This document shows, one piece after another, positions 7,804 through 11,862 of a stretch of 11,862 bases of DNA. Under the pieces are notes generated by a model. The model ran no database searches and had not been told where the DNA came from. It was given only the letters and a program-made list of their open reading frames with translations. Source of the stretch: DASRAJ01 sp039920305 (GTDB taxonomy: Bacteria > Bacteroidota > Bacteroidia > Chitinophagales > UBA10324); assembly GCA_039920305.1 (NCBI GenBank), contig JBDSEA010000067.1, positions 1-11,862 of the forward strand. The letters are read 5' to 3'. The position numbers and the translations under genes are program-made. The first letter of the stretch is position 1. Every line of letters begins with the position of its first letter.

Positions 7804-9110
7804 TAATTCTTCATGATTTTAATTTCGGGAAGGCAGCTTTCCTGTAAATACCATTTCAGGAAAGCTTCATAGAATAAATCACCTTTAATATCATATCCTT
7901 CCTTCGTAAAATGGATACGATCCTTTTTCATCAACTTATCTCTGTACCATTTTTGCGATGATCCGAATCCCCCCATGATGTCATAAAAATCCCATATTCC
8001 TGCGTCATACTTTTTAGCGAGCTCATAGATCACCGTTCGGCACTTGGCAATATTTTTCTGAGGATATCGGTATTTGTAGTAATTGTCATTCGGTACTGTA
8101 AAAATCAGGGCGCAACCGGGATTTGCCTTCTGAATCTTATGTACGAAAGCTTCATAATTACCTGCATATTTTTCCGGTGAGAATCCTGAATCATTTGCAT
8201 CATTAGTTCCTATAGAAATAATGGCAAGGTCTGGCGGAAGTTGTGCGAGCTGCTGATCAAATAGCTGGCACCGCAAATAGCTCTCGAAGCTTGCCCCGTT
8301 TACTCCGATTGAATTGTAAATGATTCCCGGCTCTGCATTCAGAAGCAAGATGCCATAAAGTGTAAAAGGAAGAGTATCAGTAGTGCATCGCTCGACAACC
8401 AGGCTGAGGGTATCGGAAGGATATGGCAGATCAAATTCAGTAAACCCCGCAGCAGGATCCGGCATTACCTTGACTGAATCATTTATTCCTGTGATCCGAA
8501 GATCATAATTCCCCGGTTGAAAGTTGTGATAGACCCTTACACGCATAAGCCGGAAGGATGAATCTGATGCGCCATTAAATATTTTGATAGTGCTTAGGGA
8601 ATCTTTTGTTGAAGCAGATATACCCATCAGCCCGAGTAATTTAGAGGAGTCTTTTTTTACAGGTGATCGCACAGCTTTCCATTTACCTGTATGCTGCACA
8701 TGATAATTTGACGGATTATTTGTCGCGACCGCTGAGAAGGGGAATATCCATCCTCTTGGTCCCCTCATGCATGTGTCGAATGCCTGCAGATGCGTGCGTA
8801 CGCGATTCGGGTAAGCATCTGCCTGTATGTGTGATCCTCCGAAGTGGTAAATCAGCAGCTGGCGGTCATTATATTTTGCAAGAGAATCAAAAGTGTTTAT
8901 AAAATGCCTGAGCGTATTGCCGCCGCCGTTTTCAATCCTGTTATCCGCAAACCGGATGTAAGGATGGTGATTTATAATCATGGTGTCCATAATGCCAGAA
9001 TACGAATCAACGGGCAAGCTGATGCTGCCCACTGAATCACTTTCGATCTGCCCCGATGCCTCCGTGCTCAATACAACAACGATGTAAAAACAGATTAGAA
9101 ATCTCACCAT
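7803..9110 (-). CDS. Exported SGNH hydrolase with split catalytic domain (Ape1-like, 435 aa)
   Basis: This is a predicted periplasmic or surface O-acetylesterase/transferase of the SGNH superfamily. A signal peptide covers residues 1-20 (hydrophobic FLICFYIVVVL, probable cleavage before QIESD). Block I is YHFGGSHIQAD (88-98) with Ser93 as nucleophile. Block III is ISIGTNDAND (298-307) with Asn303. Block V is DRIHF (397-401) with Asp397 and His400. About 200 residues separate Block I from Block III and look beta-rich; this interruption by a carbohydrate-binding-like domain, together with the GxSHxxxD form of Block I, is seen in Ape1-type peptidoglycan O-acetylesterases. Block I reads GGS rather than the usual GDS. 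The gene starts 14 bases after the related SGNH gene, with AGGGGG as a clear ribosome-binding site, and overlaps the MBOAT start by one base. Function as esterase or as PatB-like transferase is inferred from context. Confidence 0.82.
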   Translation of the reverse strand: MVRFLICFYIVVVLSTEASGQIESDSVGSISLPVDSYSGIMDTMIINHHPYIRFADNRIENGGGNTLRHFINTFDSLAKYNDRQLLIYHFGGSHIQADAYPNRVRTHLQAFDTCMRGPRGWIFPFSAVATNNPSNYHVQHTGKWKAVRSPVKKDSSKLLGLMGISASTKDSLSTIKIFNGASDSSFRLMRVRVYHNFQPGNYDLRITGINDSVKVMPDPAAGFTEFDLPYPSDTLSLVVERCTTDTLPFTLYGILLLNAEPGIIYNSIGVNGASFESYLRCQLFDQQLAQLPPDLAIISIGTNDANDSGFSPEKYAGNYEAFVHKIQKANPGCALIFTVPNDNYYKYRYPQKNIAKCRTVIYELAKKYDAGIWDFYDIMGGFGSSQKWYRDKLMKKDRIHFTKEGYDIKGDLFYEAFLKWYLQESCLPEIKIMKN

Positions 9111-9124
9111 GGTATTACCCCCTG

Positions 9125-10588
9125 TTACTCTGGTGTAGTTATATATTGATCATATTCGTACATAAGCGCATCATAAAACATTTGAATGATATATTTTGAC
9201 CCCGCGGGGGAAAAATGTGTGTAATCCTCACCCGCCAGTTTTTTTTCCACCCATTCCGGCATTGAATTTTCTCCGCCCATTGCTGCATACATATCCCAGA
9301 ATCCTGCACCCGAATTAAATGCTGCCTGCTTCATGGCTTCAACCACCTTTGGCAGGAGAGGATAAGTGGTAAATGCATCACCGGATCGGGTAGACATATC
9401 TGAAGGGCCGATCACAATGAAGTCTGCATCAGGCCGCAGCTTTTTAAGGCGCCGCATCTGTGATTCAAGCCAGTTTCCATAGTCACTTACCTCTTTTTCA
9501 TCATCCAGGTAAGGAACGGTGTTGCCACCGAATTGAAGAATAAAAACTTCCACCTGAAGGTCATCGAACATTTGTTTTTGTAAATTTTGATCCAGGCTGT
9601 TGAAGAAGGTGCCTGATGCACCACGTAAGGCAATGTTATCAATCATCACTCCTTCCTTCCCTTCCAGAGAGAATGCGTAAATATCAGGGCTGTCCTTGCC
9701 TTTGAAAACATATTTTAATAGGGAGCTGTTTGCAGCAACATCAACTGTATGATAGTTTTTGTCGGGAATCATAACTGACGAATATATCTCCTCTGTGCCG
9801 CTGAATATTTTAAGAGTTACAGTGTCACTGCAATTGCCATAGAAAAGTTTTGCATGGCTGAATTGCTGTGCGTTACTGTAAGCAGCTTTTGAAGCGCCAA
9901 TTTCAATCCATGCTTCCTTTACCGGATTATGCTGTATCAGGGAATCATCACCGGCAAATTCTGTAAAGCGGGAAAAAGCCGCCATCACTCCGTATTTTTT
10001 ATGCTTCACCGCAGGATCAATATTCGCAAAACCTGTATAGCGCTTCCACCCATCACTTAGTGCAATATGATAAGCATTGGTGTGGTAGATCGCTGAAGGT
10101 ATGATAAGACCTACCCCTGTACCGCCGAATTGTGATTGAAGCTTCTGGCGCAAAAATCCTGTCATGCGGTCACCTTCTATTTGTGAATCGCCATAGTGCA
10201 GAATCCGTACACCCTTATTTGACCTTAATTTATTAAAGAAGGAAAATAAAACGCCCGCGCCGGCTTCCCCGAACTCCAGCCGCTGAACAACATTGAAATT
10301 GATTTTTTCTGCTTTTGTACCGGGTGTTTCAATACTGTCTGTATTTGCGCCCGTAAAAGCTTCTGTCTTGATGATTGAAGAGGTATCAATCTTTGCAATC
10401 AGTATCTCAACATCCTTATCTTTTTTATCAGAGTATTTTACATGAAGTACATCATGCCATGGCAGGAATTTCAATTTCACTTTTCCAATTTCAACAATAC
10501 CGTTTTTTGGAAATACTGCTGAAATGAATGCCAGAATCATCCCCACACTTAACATGGACAGTAAAACTCCTTGGGGTTTAATTTGCAT
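9125..10588 (-). CDS. SGNH hydrolase with split catalytic domain, first gene of O-acetylation operon (487 aa)
   Basis: This is the second, distantly paralogous SGNH protein of the operon. With the ATG start at 10588, a positively charged start followed by a hydrophobic stretch (about residues 7-26) acts as an uncleaved anchor or signal peptide, placing the enzyme outside the inner membrane. Block I is LHYGDSQIEGD (130-140) with Ser135. Block III is LQFGGN (351-356) with Asn356. Block V is DYTHF (455-459) with Asp455 and His458, so the triad is intact. Residues about 145-320 between Block I and Block III form a beta-rich insert ending in GVMIDNIALRGASG, comparable to GIIYNSIGVNGAS in its neighbour. 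A 75-residue low-complexity linker follows the anchor. An upstream TTG (10603) would add five residues, but it coincides with a promoter-like TAAATTTG, so the ATG was preferred. It probably acts with the MBOAT protein as transferase or esterase on acetylated glycan. Confidence 0.82.
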   Translation of the reverse strand: MQIKPQGVLLSMLSVGMILAFISAVFPKNGIVEIGKVKLKFLPWHDVLHVKYSDKKDKDVEILIAKIDTSSIIKTEAFTGANTDSIETPGTKAEKINFNVVQRLEFGEAGAGVLFSFFNKLRSNKGVRILHYGDSQIEGDRMTGFLRQKLQSQFGGTGVGLIIPSAIYHTNAYHIALSDGWKRYTGFANIDPAVKHKKYGVMAAFSRFTEFAGDDSLIQHNPVKEAWIEIGASKAAYSNAQQFSHAKLFYGNCSDTVTLKIFSGTEEIYSSVMIPDKNYHTVDVAANSSLLKYVFKGKDSPDIYAFSLEGKEGVMIDNIALRGASGTFFNSLDQNLQKQMFDDLQVEVFILQFGGNTVPYLDDEKEVSDYGNWLESQMRRLKKLRPDADFIVIGPSDMSTRSGDAFTTYPLLPKVVEAMKQAAFNSGAGFWDMYAAMGGENSMPEWVEKKLAGEDYTHFSPAGSKYIIQMFYDALMYEYDQYITTPE

Positions 10589-10600
10589 TGGGCTGGTGTT

Positions 10601-10608
10601 CAAATTTA
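10601..10608 (-). promoter_or_regulatory. Candidate -7 promoter element of the O-acetylation operon
   Basis: Read on the minus strand, TAAATTTG matches the Bacteroidota -7 consensus TAnnTTTG exactly. It lies 12 bases before the ATG at 10588, which would give a very short leader. No TTTG box occurs at the usual upstream distance, and in AT-rich DNA the match may be chance. Confidence 0.3.
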
Positions 10609-10711
10609 ACAGAAATGCAATGAGCAGAATACTTCAATATGATTGGTGCCCCTGAATTTGTTGATAAAGTTCAGCGGCATTCCATCGCAGCGGAGATGCA
10701 AGAGAACAGGC

Positions 10712-10773
10712 ATTGAAATTTATTTTTCATAATAGCTTAGCGATAAACCCTAAGGAAAAATAAATTTTGCAAT
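10712..10773. repeat. Long AT-rich inverted repeat between arsS and the O-acetylation operon
   Basis: AAATTTATTTTTC (10716-10728) is the perfect reverse complement of GAAAAATAAATTT (10755-10767). The arms extend with ATTG (10712-10715) and CAAT (10770-10773) after a two-base bulge. Inside the 26-base loop, CTTAG (10736-10740) can pair with CTAAG (10750-10754), stacking on the main stem. It begins about 22 bases after the arsS stop on the minus strand and about 125 bases before the next gene. It could be an arsS terminator or mRNA-end hairpin, or a protein-binding operator. The low GC content of the stem and the lack of a clean U-tract make a classic terminator uncertain. Confidence 0.6.
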
Positions 10774-10794
10774 CCGTTATGTGAGGGGTAGTTT

Positions 10795-11862
10795 TTAAAC
10801 CTGCGGCACCACTTCGCCGCCACAGCTCGACCCTGCACCGGCGGTACATCCATAGCAATGCTGGGAAAGAATTATTTCACGCTGATTAAGAAAATCAAGA
10901 TTGAAATCACGCAGGTGCATCGGCGTATCAACACCATTTTTAAATTGAACTTTCAAATCGAGCATCTGGTTGAAATCACAATCGTACAAATATCCGTCCC
11001 AGCCTACTGAAAGTGTGTTGCGGCACATCACACCTGAAACAGAGGCAGGATTAAAAGCATTCACTAATTTTTCCATGTAGTCTTCATACTGATTGCTGGT
11101 AATTAAAAAATCCAGGAAGCGGCTGATAGGCATGTTGGTGATTGCAAAGAGCTGGTTAAAATGAATTCCGAATTCTTCTCCCAGAACTTTTCTGAATTGA
11201 ACTTCCAGAACTTTTTGTCCTGCACTCATAAAAGCGCCCGTAGGATTGTAAACGAGATTCAGCTTCAGCCCCGAATTTTCAATTCCGTAACCGGCAGCAT
11301 TCAGCATCTTCATTGCCTGTATTGACTTTTCAAACACACCCTCACCCCGTTGCCGGTCAGTTCGGTCAGCATTATAAAACGGAAGTGAGCTTACCACTTC
11401 CACTTTGTGCTTAGCAAAAAATTCAGGCAGGTCATGATATTTTTTGTTCGAAAGAATCACTGTGAGATTGCACCGGTCAATTACATGCTTTCCCCGCCGG
11501 GTGCATTGTTCCACAAACCATCTGAAATGTGGATTCAATTCCGGTGCGCCTCCCGTAATGTCCACGATCGGAATATCATGGTTACTCAAAATATCGAGAC
11601 ATAATTCCATTGTTTCTGGTGTCATCACTTCGGTTCGGTCTGGTCCTGCATCCACATGGCAATGCTTGCAGGTCTGGTTGCACATCTTCCCCAAATTCAC
11701 TTGAAAAATTTCTATCCGTGAAGGCTTGAGAGGAAAAAATCCCAGTGTCTCTAATTTTTCAATGAACGATGGAATACCGGCATTCGCACTCACCTCCTCC
11801 AGCAACTGCAATTGCCTTGAAGTTTCCGAAAGCTCGTGATGCCGGGCAAGCAATGATTTCAT
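10795..11862 (-). CDS. arsS: Arsenosugar biosynthesis radical SAM protein ArsS (355 aa)
   Basis: ArsS is a cytosolic radical S-adenosylmethionine enzyme that joins a 5'-deoxyadenosyl group to methylated arsenic, giving the precursor of arsenosugars; it normally works after the arsenite methyltransferase ArsM. The radical SAM cluster motif is CNQTCKHC (C61, C65, C68), followed by HVDAGPDR, a family hallmark. The SAM-contacting GGAPELNP is at 104-111. The C-terminal DUF3641-type half carries further cysteines (C280, C295, C336, C339, C347), including CYGCTAGAGSSCGGE, which probably bind an auxiliary Fe-S cluster. The ATG used is the last three bases of the window. The N-terminal 30 residues before the barrel are usual for Bacteroidota members, so the protein is probably complete, but a longer form cannot be excluded. 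No arsM, arsR or transporter is inside the window; if present they would lie beyond the right edge, upstream of this gene. Confidence 0.92.
   Translation of the reverse strand: MKSLLARHHELSETSRQLQLLEEVSANAGIPSFIEKLETLGFFPLKPSRIEIFQVNLGKMCNQTCKHCHVDAGPDRTEVMTPETMELCLDILSNHDIPIVDITGGAPELNPHFRWFVEQCTRRGKHVIDRCNLTVILSNKKYHDLPEFFAKHKVEVVSSLPFYNADRTDRQRGEGVFEKSIQAMKMLNAAGYGIENSGLKLNLVYNPTGAFMSAGQKVLEVQFRKVLGEEFGIHFNQLFAITNMPISRFLDFLITSNQYEDYMEKLVNAFNPASVSGVMCRNTLSVGWDGYLYDCDFNQMLDLKVQFKNGVDTPMHLRDFNLDFLNQREIILSQHCYGCTAGAGSSCGGEVVPQV

Noticed and set aside
8663..9035. Plus-strand frames of 79 and 63 codons opposite the SGNH gene
   Set aside because: Antisense to a conserved SGNH coding region, with no family resemblance.

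Overview
The window looks like chromosomal DNA from a Bacteroidota bacterium, probably of the Chitinophaga/Sphingobacteria side. This rests on a SecA of 1105 residues carrying the insertions typical of that phylum, TAnnTTTG-type promoter elements, weak Shine-Dalgarno sequences, and the style of the ArsS and MBOAT proteins. No rRNA, tRNA, insertion sequence, CRISPR array or phage gene is visible. Assignments come from motifs read by eye, not from database searches.

Layout. The left half is on the plus strand: secA (295-3612), an aldo/keto reductase of the AKR13-like type (3787-4776), a secreted alpha/beta-hydrolase of the esterase D/Fes-like family (4895-5809), and a short remnant of the C-terminus of an SDR-type NAD(P)-dependent epimerase/reductase (5850-6080). 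The gaps between them (174 bp after secA, 118 bp with a hairpin after the reductase) suggest separate transcription units. The right half is on the minus strand: arsS (11862-10795), then a 191-bp gap holding a long AT-rich inverted repeat and a promoter-like element, then a compact three-gene operon of two SGNH hydrolases and an MBOAT acyltransferase (10588-6145). That operon converges on the SDR remnant.

How the genes work together. The clearest functional unit is the minus-strand operon. The MBOAT protein is expected to carry acetyl groups across the inner membrane. The two exported SGNH proteins, each with its catalytic domain interrupted by a beta-rich insert as in Ape1-type peptidoglycan O-acetylesterases, would transfer acetyl groups to, or remove them from, a cell-envelope glycan. 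Peptidoglycan (PatA/PatB/Ape1 logic) or an exopolysaccharide are both possible substrates. The other genes are ordinary: SecA drives protein export, ArsS makes an arsenosugar precursor (its methyltransferase partner would lie outside the window), and the reductase and esterase are single-gene metabolic functions.

Nothing here proves an undescribed system. The items most worth a second look are the paired split-SGNH proteins with an MBOAT that has an extra membrane hairpin, the AT-rich inverted repeat between arsS and the operon, and the decayed SDR gene.
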